This document shows positions 52,912 through 64,000 of a stretch of DNA of 64,000 nucleotides, in pieces; position 1 is the first letter of the stretch, and each line of letters starts with the position of its first letter. The notes under the pieces are model-generated. The model was not told the origin of the DNA. It searched no databases and worked only from the letters and a program-made list of their open reading frames with translations. Made by a program: the position numbers and the translations under genes. Source of the stretch: Cinclus cinclus (taxonomy: Eukaryota; Chordata; Aves; Passeriformes; Cinclidae); contig NC_085046.1 of the NCBI RefSeq assembly GCF_963662255.1, positions 133,036,392 through 133,100,391 on the forward strand, given 5' to 3'.

Positions 52912-54852
52912 TTTTTAACCCTATTTTTAATTTCAAATTTGTTGTTACCTGTTAATGCTAATGGACAGACATTGGCAACAGAGTGAACTACATTGGGATT
53001 GTTACATTTGTGGTTTTATTCTTCAGAGCACTTTCAGAAAGTTGAACTTATGTCTTGTGTTTATATTGGCAGAGTTTTGCCAAATTGAGAAACAAAAATG
53101 TACTGTAAATAATACAATAAAAATAATAATCTAATAAAAAAACCCTTAAGTTGCCTGATTTGAAACAGTGTGGGTTCCTCCCACTGCTCTGTTTTCCTGT
53201 TAAAAATTGAAAGTGCTGCTTTATTATTTTTTTTGTGCATATTTTTTTAAATGTAACCTACTAAACTATTTCAAGTTTTTGGGGGAATTTTTTGGATTTG
53301 TTTTTGTCTGATGTGTTTACTCTTGCTGATGTCTTTTTCTCTTGCTTTTGTACTTGCACTCTTGTCCTTTGACTTGATGGATGTAGAGTCAGAGATGGAA
53401 AAAGAACAAATGCTTAATTATAACAAAAGAGATTGAGTGTTGAGGAATTTTTACCTTGCCTTATTCATATCCTTATTTTGAAAGAGGTTTGGGCAAAGTT
53501 TGAACTTTTTGGGTTTTGTTTTATTGCCTTATTTTCCAGTAATTTGTTTCCAGTGTGACACCCGTAACTTCTGAAGAAGCAGTGGGGCAGGGCCATGCAA
53601 AGGAAATGAGTCACATCTCAGTCTAGGGGCTGAGGGAAGAAGAAGGGTGCTGGGAAGGAGGGGTAGAAGCATTGCTTGAACTACACATTTTGCCTCTGTA
53701 GCACAGGTTGTCCGCTATGGACAGCAGTTATGCAGTAAATTCTTAGGACAGACAAGGACTAGTCTAAAATGTGGTCTGATATCTTTAAAGTTTTGGTATT
53801 TTTGAATTAATTTTACAGTCTGTATGTTAAAATTAGAGTTTAACTGCTGTTGTGATTTGGATACAATGCTTATGTATTTTGCTTATTTTGTCCTCCAGAG
53901 CCCCAAATCTTTATAGTTTTACACATCTCTCATGCATAACAAATTGAAAGTATGTGTGTTGATTTGCTGGAAACAAGTCACACGCTAAAATCATGCAGAT
54001 TTATTTGTGTTCTTATAACAACAAAACTGGTATAAGCAGAGATGAAAAAGTAGGTGGAGCTGGCCTTGGACGAGGTGCTCTAAATCTAAACAAGCTGTAT
54101 GAAATAGCATTGTCATAAAGGAGAATTGAAAAATACAATAAAAGCATCTTCAGGCTTCAGAAGTGTTTCTGTTGTAGGTAAATGTTGCTGTGCTGTCGAA
54201 AGCTTTTACGTGCCACAAGTCTTTTCATGGGGATACTTTGGATCATTTTCAAAAATTTTTGTGTGTCACAGGTATCTGTGTCCCAAAACATCCTTGTCAC
54301 AGAGAGACTTTTAAAATTTTACACTGGTTGGTATTTAAGGATTGACTCACAGATATCATCCCTTTCTTTTGTAGCAAGGACTATGGCAAAGCAAGACTTT
54401 AAGATGATGTATATCAGCATAACACCGTACTTCTGCCTTTGCTTTGATCTAGCTGTAACTCTGATTTGTACCAGTTGATGATTTAATTCTGTACTCAAAA
54501 AAAATATTGCTTAAGAATAAACTTGTTGAACTGCAAATCAGTGGTATAGGGACAAATAGAACATGACGCCACTCAGAAAGAATAATCATATCCTGCTGTC
54601 TTAAATATTAAAAGGCAATAACAAGAGAAATAGCTGGATGTGTTTCCTAGCAGCATTTTATTCCATTTTATGTCTGACTAATTTCCCCTCACCTCACTGG
54701 TCCTTTGAATTGTGCGGGTAAAAATGAGAAAGTGGTTGTGTCCCTGGCGAAGTTGCAGCATTTTGACGGAGTTAAAATGCTATGTTCTTTTCCCCCATAC
54801 TTGTCCTATTTTATAATTTAAGCATATTCCCCTAATGTAAAGTAATCGACAT

Positions 54853-54896
54853 TTATCAGATTATCTGCCCAGCACAGGAAAAGTTACTTTTTATCA
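54853..54896. promoter_or_regulatory. Three closely spaced GATA motifs
   Basis: TTATCA (54853), TTATCT (54861) and TTATCA (54891) lie on the same strand within 44 bp, the first two only two bases apart. Motif evidence only. Confidence 0.22.
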
Positions 54897-56920
54897 GGGA
54901 TTAAATTTGCAATTGTTTCAATGATGGCTGAGGGCTCCTACCATTTCTTTAGGTGAATGAATAGTAATTACAATTCGATTTATAAAATAATACCTCCTTT
55001 TTCATGAAAAATGAAAAGTAATTTCTTTGATGACAGTCTTGGCAAGTTCTTTCTCTTTAAGGTATCTTCCTGGGTTTTAGGTGTCATTTTTCACCTCGAT
55101 GTTTGTTTGTTTTTCATAATAGAAATAGTTTCACCAAGTAATATTAGAAACTTTCTGAAATTATAGGGTGATATCTTCTTCAACTATCTTTGCAATTATG
55201 ATACGGAAATATTGCATCAGCAACTTTCTAAACATAGTATGCAGTGGTGACACGAGTTAATTGAACAGTTAGGAGATAATGCAGTATCATTGACACGATT
55301 TACTATGTAATTACCATTGTTTCCAGTGGAGTTATCATGTAGCTACCACCTAATATCATATGTTATTTTGTGATAACTGTGAAATTTACTTATCATCCTG
55401 TTTTGAGAGACTCTGTTGGTCTTAGACCAACCCTTCTCCACAAAAGTTAAATATAAGAGCTGTGTAATAGAGTGACCTGCCCACCAGCTTTGGAGTGTGA
55501 CAATTAAATCATAGGTCTTACAGTAGAGCTTTGAAAGAATATATTGCTAAATTCATTCAGAGTTCTGAATGGCTTAACTTCTTAATAGTCTTTCTTGCTG
55601 CAAGCGTCTGTCTGTTTGAATGAGTCTGGCAGTGTTTCTACAGCGTAAGAAGAAATCCTATGTAATTCAACAAAACATTTGAAATGTCTTGCTTTTAACA
55701 TTAATATTTTTTTTTGTGCCATAAGGAATGAAAATGTTTATATTTAATAGCTTACTATAACCACCTTACTATCTTTTTTTCTGAAATTCCATGATTTATT
55801 TGTGATCTGAGATTTTGCATTTATTACCAGGCAGTGATCTGGTTGAAATTTCATCTCAGTGATTTTTGAAAGCTTCCAAAACATTAGGAAGATCAGTAAA
55901 AACTTGAAGAACTGTGGCTGTCCTTGTTAATTTAAGTAGAACGTAGTAAGAAATAGAAAAATAGAATAAAGTATTCTGTTTAAATTTTTTTTTTTTTTTG
56001 GTGACAGTCTCTTTCCAGATGAGAACTTCAACAAATAGTTCAAAATCTATGGTTTTTTTTCTCACTTTTTACATTGCAACTAAAACTTAAGTTGACAATT
56101 AATTCAGGTTCAGTTGTCTCCTCCAGTATTTTGATGAACTTATATCCTGTGTTTGTCTATCGAAAATCTATCTTGAAGCTGTCAGTTTTATTATAATTAG
56201 GTTTGTCTCAATAATTATTTTTTGTTAGAATTAAATGTGCTGCATTTCAATATTAATTATTAACCTTTCATTTTATTTTCCTTTTAAGAGTTTTTCTTGT
56301 TTACATTGTGTCTTTTTCCTCCTTGACTCAGCAAATGCACTAATGTTAACAGACAAAACAAACCATTTGAGCAGTTAAACACATTGTATGTAGAAGTAGC
56401 AGAGTAACCTGAGAGCTCCGGTAGATTCATCTGTCGTTTCTAGAAAAAAGCTTTTTGTTTGTTTTCATGAAATAAATTAAATTGACTGCTTATGTCTGAG
56501 TAAAACTTTCGTACTAGAGGACAAAAAAAGGTTATAATTAGTAATGAGGAGGTTCTTGGTAATACTTAATATTTTATACTTATAATACGTGATATTTTCT
56601 CTGTTATCTTTTGATGTGGTAACTTAGTTTCATGTACATTTAATTCTAATAAAAGAGGGATTTAATTCTACTGAACAGACATTGGTTATAGTAATTACCA
56701 TATGATTTTGACCACCAATATTTTCTCTTATACAACATAAAAAGACAATTTTTATGGAAGTGCTGTGGAATTTTGTCTATGTAAATACTACTGGAAGTCC
56801 TGTGTAGTGACTGCTCTCTAGTACACTGCCCTGGTTCTCATACACAATTGCCTGCTTGAGCAAAGGTTTGCTGAATGAACAGTAAATCAGCTGGGGTTAA
56901 TTAGAAGGTTAATATTATTT

Positions 56921-57040
56921 AAAAAAAAAAAGAAAAAAAAAACAAACAGAAAACCCCAAAACAACAAATCAAACAGAAACCCACAAAACAGAACAAGCAG
57001 ACAACAACAAAAATTCCCAAAAACAAACCAAAACCAGCAG
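56921..57040. repeat. A-rich tract with interspersed C runs
   Basis: It begins with eleven A and continues as CAAAA-like units with CCCC interruptions. No retroposed body is visible to its left. Confidence 0.85.
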
Positions 57041-58947
57041 CAAGAATACATGGGCAAGAATACTAAGCATCAGGAGAGAGTCAGTGGCACTTTGTAGTGG
57101 GTAAGGGGAAAATGTTTCAGCAGTTCTGCACTACCATGCTAACCTTTACTTGCCGTGTATATTAGGTAAGAAAAAGCTTTGAGGAGACTGTAGTGCTTTT
57201 CTTCCAAAGTGCAGGATTTTCTCTCCACATCAGTTTTAGATGGTATCTGTGATCAAAGGGACATACACTGTTCATATGCTTCCTCTGTACTTCAGAACAA
57301 GGGGTGACCTGGAGGGTATATAAGTGCCCTTGTGTGGTTGCCTGGAAACTTTGGCCCACACAAGTGTCAACTTTCTTTCATGGTTATAAAGGAAGACTGA
57401 GCCTCACAGAGAGCTTTAGTCTTGGAGAAAAAAGGTCCTTGTGTGTTTTAAAACAAGTGTCTCACCAGGAGATAATGGTAGAGCAGTGGGTTATAAATGA
57501 TGTATTTTGTTCACTTTGCCTTGATAATGGCACAAGGGAAAAAAAGTTCATCGCTCTCTTATCAAAATACTGTGACATTTCTCCTTCAGCTGTAAAATTT
57601 CCTATCACATTCCTCTGCTCCAACAGCAACTAAATTTACTCAATTTTAGAGACTACATAACCTCTCATCAAAAGGTGTCTTTTTATTTCTTCTTTTCTCC
57701 ACGCTTATACTTCAGGAGAAGCACCAAGGTTTCTGAAATCACTTCTTCCGCTGAAGCAAATTTGTTTTTAAGGAGCTTGTACATTAGCTACTGACTGCTA
57801 TACAGTACTGTGCAGGTTTGTCTTCTATCTTGGCCAAAGACAGCATGACATTTTCTGTTGTCATGTCTTTTTATACTGATCACATTTGTTCTTGAAGAAA
57901 GAAACACAGAAAATTAAAAATGAAGGTGACTAATTGCTGAAGACCAAATGCACTGCAAACAGTTGCACTTCTCTTGAGTGATAACCTACTTCCAGTTAGT
58001 ACAGATAGCTGTTTGAGACAAGAGATGGCATTTTTTGTTCCTGCAAACAAATATCTTTATGTAGCACTGCCAGTTTATAACAGTGCAGGTCTTTGTGTTC
58101 TTCTCCTTGGAAGTTCTGGTTTGCCATATGCCCAAAGTATGGCTCTGAAACTGCACATCTCTGTGCTTTGTAAGGTTGCTGTTCCATTCCCTCCGCTGGG
58201 AATGGCCATGCAAACACAGCTGTGCTGTTTGGGGGCTGTTTACTAAATGCATTCTCAAAGCCAGCTGAAGTAAATGGGAAGTGATATCAGTGGGTTTTGG
58301 ATAAGTTATGCCTTTGTTTAATACAGAGGAGCAGTATGGTACTATGTGTTATAGGCTGTATTTCATTGCAGAAGTTGGTATACAATCACTTATAAAACTA
58401 TGGAAAACTACTGCCACAGGGGGACTGTTCTGTTTCTGTGGCTGTAATGGCAGACATCATAAAATAAAGTGTGTAAAAATTACATGCAAAGTATATGTCC
58501 ATTTATATTTTGACAGGTGTTAATATAATGATATTAAAAAATCAGTACTGAAATATGCAGCATTGTGAAACAGATTCCCATAGTGGAAGTTCAGCTATGC
58601 AGCTTTAACTGAATATTTTTGCCCACATCAATTTTTAACATGGATATATCAAAGAATATTATGGAACTGCAGCATATTACTATAAGTGACTGAAATGTTA
58701 AGAAAAGTGAATACTATTGCTAAAATGCACAGGTAAATCTTAAAATGGAAACACATCTAAGAGAAAATAAAGTTTAGTGTGCATGTGGGGGTGTAATGGT
58801 TTAGTTTGTTCGTTTCCCAGCTAACACAATGAAAATGTAATGGTTTAAGGTTTGCCAATTGTAATATATTTACCTTTTGTTGTGAAATAGAATTAGGAGT
58901 AAAAGTAAAGCAGGCCTAAAACTTAAAAAGGGAATAAAGAAAAAAAC

Positions 58948-58953
58948 TTTATT
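58948..58953 (-). terminator. LTR polyadenylation signal AATAAA
   Basis: TTTATT on the plus strand is AATAAA in LTR orientation, placed as expected upstream of a U5-like segment. The related copy has AATGAA at the same aligned site. Confidence 0.5.
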
Positions 58954-58966
58954 AACAACACAAAGA

Positions 58967-58982
58967 ATAATAATAATAATAA
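58967..58982. repeat. (AAT)n run inside the LTR
   Basis: Five AAT units, just upstream of the polyadenylation signal in LTR orientation. The aligned part of the other copy has a single short TTATTA, so the run expanded in this copy or family branch. Confidence 0.8.
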
Positions 58983-60282
58983 ATTCAGAACAGATTTTCA
59001 GACCAGTTTTTCTTTCCCCCTTTGTTACAGCTTAACAACATACAGGGACACTTCAGTCAGTTCCTTACTTAAATAATCTTCTTCAGTTCACTTTAGGGAG
59101 AGGAGTTTCTTCTTGTTTAGCTATAAGGATCTTTTACCAAGAGAGAAAACCACCAGTTCTCTCTTGACTCCACTTTTTCATGATTAACAGTGGCAGGATC
59201 ATGAATTTCCTCCCACTTCACAGTCTTTCCAGAACTGAGTTGTGGGCCATGTTAAAAAGTCATGGGGTATTACTTTTAAGGATGAGCTACTCAAAGGCAA
59301 AAGTTCTCTTCAGCTCACTTCTCTCTGTTCATACATTATTCACTGGAACAGAGATCCCCCTCCTTTCTTTGGGGCAAAGGATTCTTGAAACACTTCACAC
59401 CTTGCTCCACCTCCCCATGTCTCTCTCTTTTTTTAATGGTTTAAAGGAATTTTTTCGTGTAGTACACTCCACCCCTATAACTTACAAAAAGATATTTTCA
59501 GCCAAACTTCATGGCGTCTCCTCATTCTCATTCCATCTAGGAACTTAGCTTTTACTTCATTGACTTTGGTGTATCCTTTCTGTTCTTTTCCCTCTCATCC
59601 AAGGAAAGATGAAAGTCTGTAAGTCTTATGTGAGCATTGGAAAAGTTAAAATCTCACACACAGAAGTTGCAGGGGCTGTGCCGGGCCATGCCGGAGCTGT
59701 GTCAGGATCTCAGGGTGCCCAGGCCACGCTGGAGGGGCAGGACGAAAACTGCAAAGTGCATCCAGAGCAGAGATGGGTGCCAAGGCCGTGTGTCCATGGC
59801 TTTCCTCCGGTTCCAGCCGCCCCCAGCTCCAGCCGCAGCCCGGGGGTTCTCCCTCTGCCCTGCCCAGCACACAAAGCCCTGGGGGCTCTCCCGAACCGGG
59901 CCCGGCTGCCTCCCCCCAGCCCGTGAGGGCGGCCGGGCAGGGCCCCCCGAGCCACGGGAACACCTGGGGAGGGCGAGGATCCCAGCAATGGGCTCTGCTT
60001 CTCCTCTTGGCCACTGGGACCCCTGGTTAAAGACGGGCCCCAGCAGCCTCCGGAGCCGCTCCCACCTGGCCCGGGCCAGGTCAGTGTTACGGAAATGCAA
60101 GAGGGCTTTCCCGGGGTTTACTTGCTTCAAATGTGATTCACAGAGTGAACCGACTTTTCCAATTGATTTCTCAGGCTGTCAACAACTAAACCAGCCTCCA
60201 ACTGGTCCCATCAATTCACAGAGGAAGTTCTCAGGCAGAAAAACTTCCTAGTATGCCCTTCCCCCAGGGTAAAACCAGCACA

Positions 60283-63200
60283 GGGGGGTAGCCTTGGGTC
60301 AAGACTGCAGGCAGAAAGATGGTTTGATTCTTCAAGCAGAGCAAATATTGAAGAACAACTATAATGCTAATACAATGATTGACTCCTTACAATGGATCCT
60401 GTTCAGAGTTACAGTGTTCTTAGAATTAATCTCCAGAGAAATCTAGAGGATATGTGACATGCCCTGCAGCACTTGGGGCTGCTTCCTTCAACAACAGACT
60501 TCTAATAATGAATAAAAAGCCCACACATTAATAATGTGCAACTACCCCAATACCAAATGATGATGGGGATAAAAACTTATCTATATGTACCTGTGTTCTG
60601 TGCCTGGCATGCAAATGTTCTTTTCCATGACTTCTCTTATATTTCAGAGAAGAGTTTACTACTGACTGGATCATCGTTTGGAAGAAATTAAAATACAGAG
60701 ATATGAATGTTTTATGTTATAGATGACTGGTGTGAAATTGGGATGAGAGAAAGTTCATTTGACAATACATACTTCTCTTCTGTACTCACATAGTAATCTG
60801 TACTCACATAGATGATATGTTGTCTCCAGTCATAGTCTTTTGAAACACAAGCTTATGGATGCACTGTTTCTGAGATGCATGACATTATTTTCATATTTTT
60901 CAAGAGAAGACACAGCCATCTGTTGCTATTTAGAAACTGCAGAGGATATTTTTATAAAAGCTGCACTTTTATTAACATTGTGACTCAAGAAAAGTTCTTG
61001 GTTCAAAATTTGATGTTGAAACAGTGAGATTACATAGTAATTTAATTTTTATTTGCATTGGAATGGTCAGTGAAAACATTCAGTGTACCCAAGAAATCCC
61101 CCATCTCTTTGCACAAGCAGTCTTTGTTTCAAAGGACAAGGGTCAGTGGGGCAGTGCGTTCTCATATTAATCAATAAGTGTATGGTTTATGTATTAACCT
61201 ATAGACGTATGCTGAGATCAGTTGGGAATTTTGTACACATGTCATCATGCTAAGTTAAAAAAATCTAACAAAGACAAGAGGCTGGCCTTAACTCTACTGG
61301 TTTACTGACAGTGCTACAATACAACACAAAAACCTACAAGTAATTTTTGCCTTGAAAACAACTTTTAGAAGTCTTGAAATTAATTTAAACTTCCTGCAAA
61401 TTGGGAAAAGTAACTTAAATGCTACAGTTTCAAAATTTGATTGTATCTCCAGGCTAGGTTGTGTGAGGTGCTAGGAAATGAGGCAAGAATCCAAAATAAT
61501 CATATTCTGGAAGAGTAAAAATGTGAGTCTGAAATGCAAAAGCAGTCATTCTGATTTCTGAAGGCATGGTGTAAAGAGCAAATGGGAACCCTGTAGCATC
61601 AAAATGCAGCTATTGAGGTAGGTGTAGCAGCCCCATACTCCCACTGTGGTACATTTCCTGATTAAAAAACAGTTTATTGAGGGTATTTGGTTCCTGTTAC
61701 CAGAATGTTACAGAAACAGGGACTAAATTTAAGTAACACACCTGGGACAACTCAGTGGCCTTACACATGGCTTGAGGCTTTGGCAGACAACCTGAAATTT
61801 TAAATACGATAGAGAGGATATCAGAATAACATTGGCTTAGCATACTAGTGCACAGCTAAATGCGAAGAGGAAAGATGTCACCAAGAGGTGAGAGTTACTT
61901 TTGCACCTTTGCATGAACAGAGAGGCCTACACAGAATAAATGTATTTGATCAGTATTTTGCTTGATTGTCTTTGGTGATGACATTTATTTCATGTTGTTA
62001 AGATACAAAGCAAGAATAATCTGTGGGACTCTCTGACCTGGATCTGGTCAGTCTACCACATATTCTTACCAGGATAGCTGGGAACAAGATCCATTTGGAA
62101 TTGTGAGCTGCAGGAATCCTTATGCTAATCTTTTGAAGGCTACAGGGACTCCTCACTTGGTTGGACGTCCAGCACAAAATGGAAACTTAAAAGTAGAATT
62201 TGCTTTACTATTTGTCCTAAGAATATTAAAAATATGAGCTCTTTATTAAAAAAAAAAAGAATTCTTGCTTTTCATACAAAGGTTTTGAATAGCTTCTTTG
62301 GTGTGTTTTATAAAAAACATTTTGTTTAGTGCTTTATCTATTTGTTTTCAGTAGTCTATAAAAAAGTGTACAATGGTTACAGACTATACAAAGTTCACTT
62401 TTATGATGAAGAGATGGAAGGAAGGGAGATGAAAAATCTTGCAAGGGGAAATTTTTTTTTTAATTCTGAGAGTGCTATAAAATTAATGAGTGAATACTAA
62501 AAATACAGAAAATTAAGAAATACTTATTATTTAGAATGTTATCTGGAATCTTTAGATTTTAGTCAAATATTGATGAACTTGTACGCAAAGTTTTATTCTA
62601 CAGATGCATCCAGTTTAGATGCTTGGACATGAGTGATGCCAGACAGTCAAAATCTGGTCTGGTGCTGTATATACCTAACATTCTCTAAATTACAGTTTAT
62701 TAAAAATCTTACTGACAAGAAAGTTGGGTGTTTCTAGAATTGAAGGACACCTGGAAGACTGGGATAAGGTATATATGAACAAAAAAGTTGGAAGGAATTG
62801 TGAATGTATTTGAGACAGAAGTCATGCACAAATAAATGGAAAGGATGACTGTAAAAGGGAAAGTGAACTTAAGAAAAACATAAAATAATCCACCTAGAAA
62901 GCTTTGAAAGCACATGTTGAGAAGTTAAAACATGCATGTGTTACTTGATTTTGAGATGAGCTAGTCATGATGTTTGTTGCTACTTGAGCTGGATACAATT
63001 TTATTAGAATTTTTTGATCTATTTGCTGTCAAGTGGCCATGATTGCTGAATTCCATTTTACTTACATATTACAGCATGAAATTATAATACATTGGATGAA
63101 AGGAACAAAAATAAGATCAAAAAAAGAATTTATATTGGATTTCCATGCAGTATGCAGTATGTTGATGCACCTAATGCAAGGTCCATGATACTGTTTGGGT

Positions 63201-64000
63201 AATTACAATAACACTTAATTTTAGGGTTTTCTGTTACTGCGGAAACCAAGAGAAAGATCTGAGGAAGTGAGACTTAAGATGAATGAGAAGGAAGAAGAAA
63301 ACCAAAAGACCCTTGTGAAAAAGGATTGATGCTTTCTGTGAGGGGAATGAATATGGTTTATTGTGTAAAGGAAAGTTTTGTCCTTGTAACGCTAAGGAGT
63401 TTGGATAACCAGAGGTGTGTTAGGTTGTGATAGAACACAAAACATTAGACAAGGTAAAAAGATAAGGAATCACTGGAGGAAATGGAGACACACACAGCTT
63501 TTACTCCTACATTGCCTGTGTACACACATTCTTGTCCACCTACATGCTCCCAGGGACAAGGAGGGAAAAGGATACTGGGACCCCCAATAAGTTGTTCTTT
63601 TTTTTTCCTCCTACCCTTTTATACATATGTAATACCAAATATGAAGATGGGGCAGGGGTAAATAGCCCATATAACTCCTCCTCACACTTCTGTCCCGTCT
63701 TCTCCCAGTTGTCTTTCAAGTAGACAAACTAATTTACAACTTAATTATTTCCTCTAATTATTATGTACAGCACAGGAGAACGAAAATCACTTAGTATGGA
63801 AAAATTATGGTTTGTTTTCATATGTGAGTGTGCTATTGTGGGTTAGCAAGTTCCGTACATTTAACTTCTGTCCATTAGCGTGTTTTAGATTGTGAATTCA
63901 GAGGGATTTGACTCAGTCCTTTGACCAGCATTCGTTTAGTCAGCCTCTGTATTCCCTTCTACAAGTTATAAGTCTCAAGCCCAGCACACATCTGCATTTA
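60283..64000 (+). other. ZFPM2: Downstream ZFPM2 intron, last part
   Basis: AT-rich intron to the window edge. It contains a 15-bp direct repeat with 18-bp period (60779-60811). I saw no exon, RNA gene or recognisable transposon. Confidence 0.6.
60779..60811. repeat. Short tandem duplication
   Basis: TCTGTACTCACATAG occurs twice with an 18-base period. Confidence 0.85.

Larger units (their letters stand above)
49354..58791 (+). other. ZFPM2: Downstream ZFPM2 intron, sixth part
   Basis: Mostly AT-rich. It holds a palindromic MEF2-type motif (50423-50442), A-rich tracts (52811-52911 and 56921-57040) and a trio of GATA motifs (54853-54896) within a stretch (about 54600-55400) that looks free of repeats. 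No coding exon, RNA gene or clear transposon is visible. Confidence 0.6.
58792..60282 (-). mobile_element. Full-length solo LTR of an endogenous retrovirus
   Basis: It is about 1.49 kb. On the plus strand it starts TGTAATGGTTT and ends AAACCAGCACA, imperfect terminal inverted repeats (9 of 11) closing in TG..CA. Both flanks carry GGGGG, consistent with a 5-bp target duplication, though a G homopolymer is weak proof. Orientation is minus: AATAAA lies at 58948-58953 on that strand, about 150 bases before the 3' end, and the opposite half (59650-60120) is GC- and CpG-rich like a U3 promoter region. A 12-bp terminal motif TGTAATGGTTTA recurs at 58836. A partial second copy lies at 43930-44502. 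No internal retroviral genes flank it, so it is a solo LTR. The 5-bp duplication would fit an ERVL- or ERV1-like group, but I cannot name the family. Confidence 0.75.

Noticed and set aside
57304..57370. TATA-like GGGTATATAAG as a core promoter
   Set aside because: An isolated motif in AT-rich DNA with no supporting gene or other promoter element.
59637..60251. Frames of 204 and 142 codons on opposite strands
   Set aside because: Both fall in the GC-rich half of the solo LTR. Composition explains them, and LTRs do not normally encode proteins there.
1..64000. tRNA, rRNA, CRISPR, mitochondrial insert or prokaryotic-type system
   Set aside because: No tRNA box pattern, no regular spaced repeats, no mitochondrial gene sequence and no operon-like reading frames were seen on either strand by eye.
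60783..64000. Next ZFPM2 coding exon near the right edge
   Set aside because: No frame resembles the PR-like region that should follow, so the exon is presumably beyond the window.

Overview
The window reads as vertebrate, very probably avian, intronic DNA. It is AT-rich and gene-poor. Several degraded CR1 LINE fragments carry the avian-type 3' terminal motif (ATTCTATG-like repeats) next to a GTCCCTTCCAACCCAAACC-like stretch. There is no operon-like or prokaryotic organisation.

The only coding sequence I can support is one 102-nt exon at 5948-6049 on the + strand. It has consensus AG/GT splice borders and encodes an acidic peptide that I recognise as the N-terminal linker of ZFPM2 (FOG2), the zinc-finger cofactor of GATA factors. 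From recalled human gene structure it is probably exon 3. I found neither the preceding nor the following coding exon. Positions 1-5947 are therefore read as the upstream intron and 6050-64000 as part of the large downstream intron. Human ZFPM2 is known for very large introns.

Layout: 1-5.9 kb is intron with nothing distinctive; 5.95-6.05 kb is the exon. From 6 to 24 kb there is unique-looking intron with A-rich tracts, an antisense open frame of unknown origin (13.6-14.3 kb) and a probable degraded LTR (15.15-15.57 kb). From 23 to 24.5 kb there are pyrimidine- and C-rich tracts and a short CR1. A (CA)n(GA)n microsatellite lies at 27.7 kb. From 30.4 to 38.3 kb there is a cluster of antisense CR1 relics, some carrying reverse-transcriptase remnants. 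At 43.9-44.5 kb is a 5'-truncated LTR on the + strand. At 48.3-49.35 kb is a GC/CpG-rich block that grades into a cluster of eight WGATAR motifs. At 58.8-60.3 kb is a full-length solo LTR (about 1.49 kb) of the same family as the 43.9-kb copy, on the - strand.

No novel multi-gene system is present. The most interesting points are the two LTR copies in opposite orientation in one intron, a duplicated terminus in one of them, and GATA/MEF2-type motif arrangements inside an intron of a cardiac and gonadal GATA-cofactor gene. The regulatory readings are inference from motifs only.
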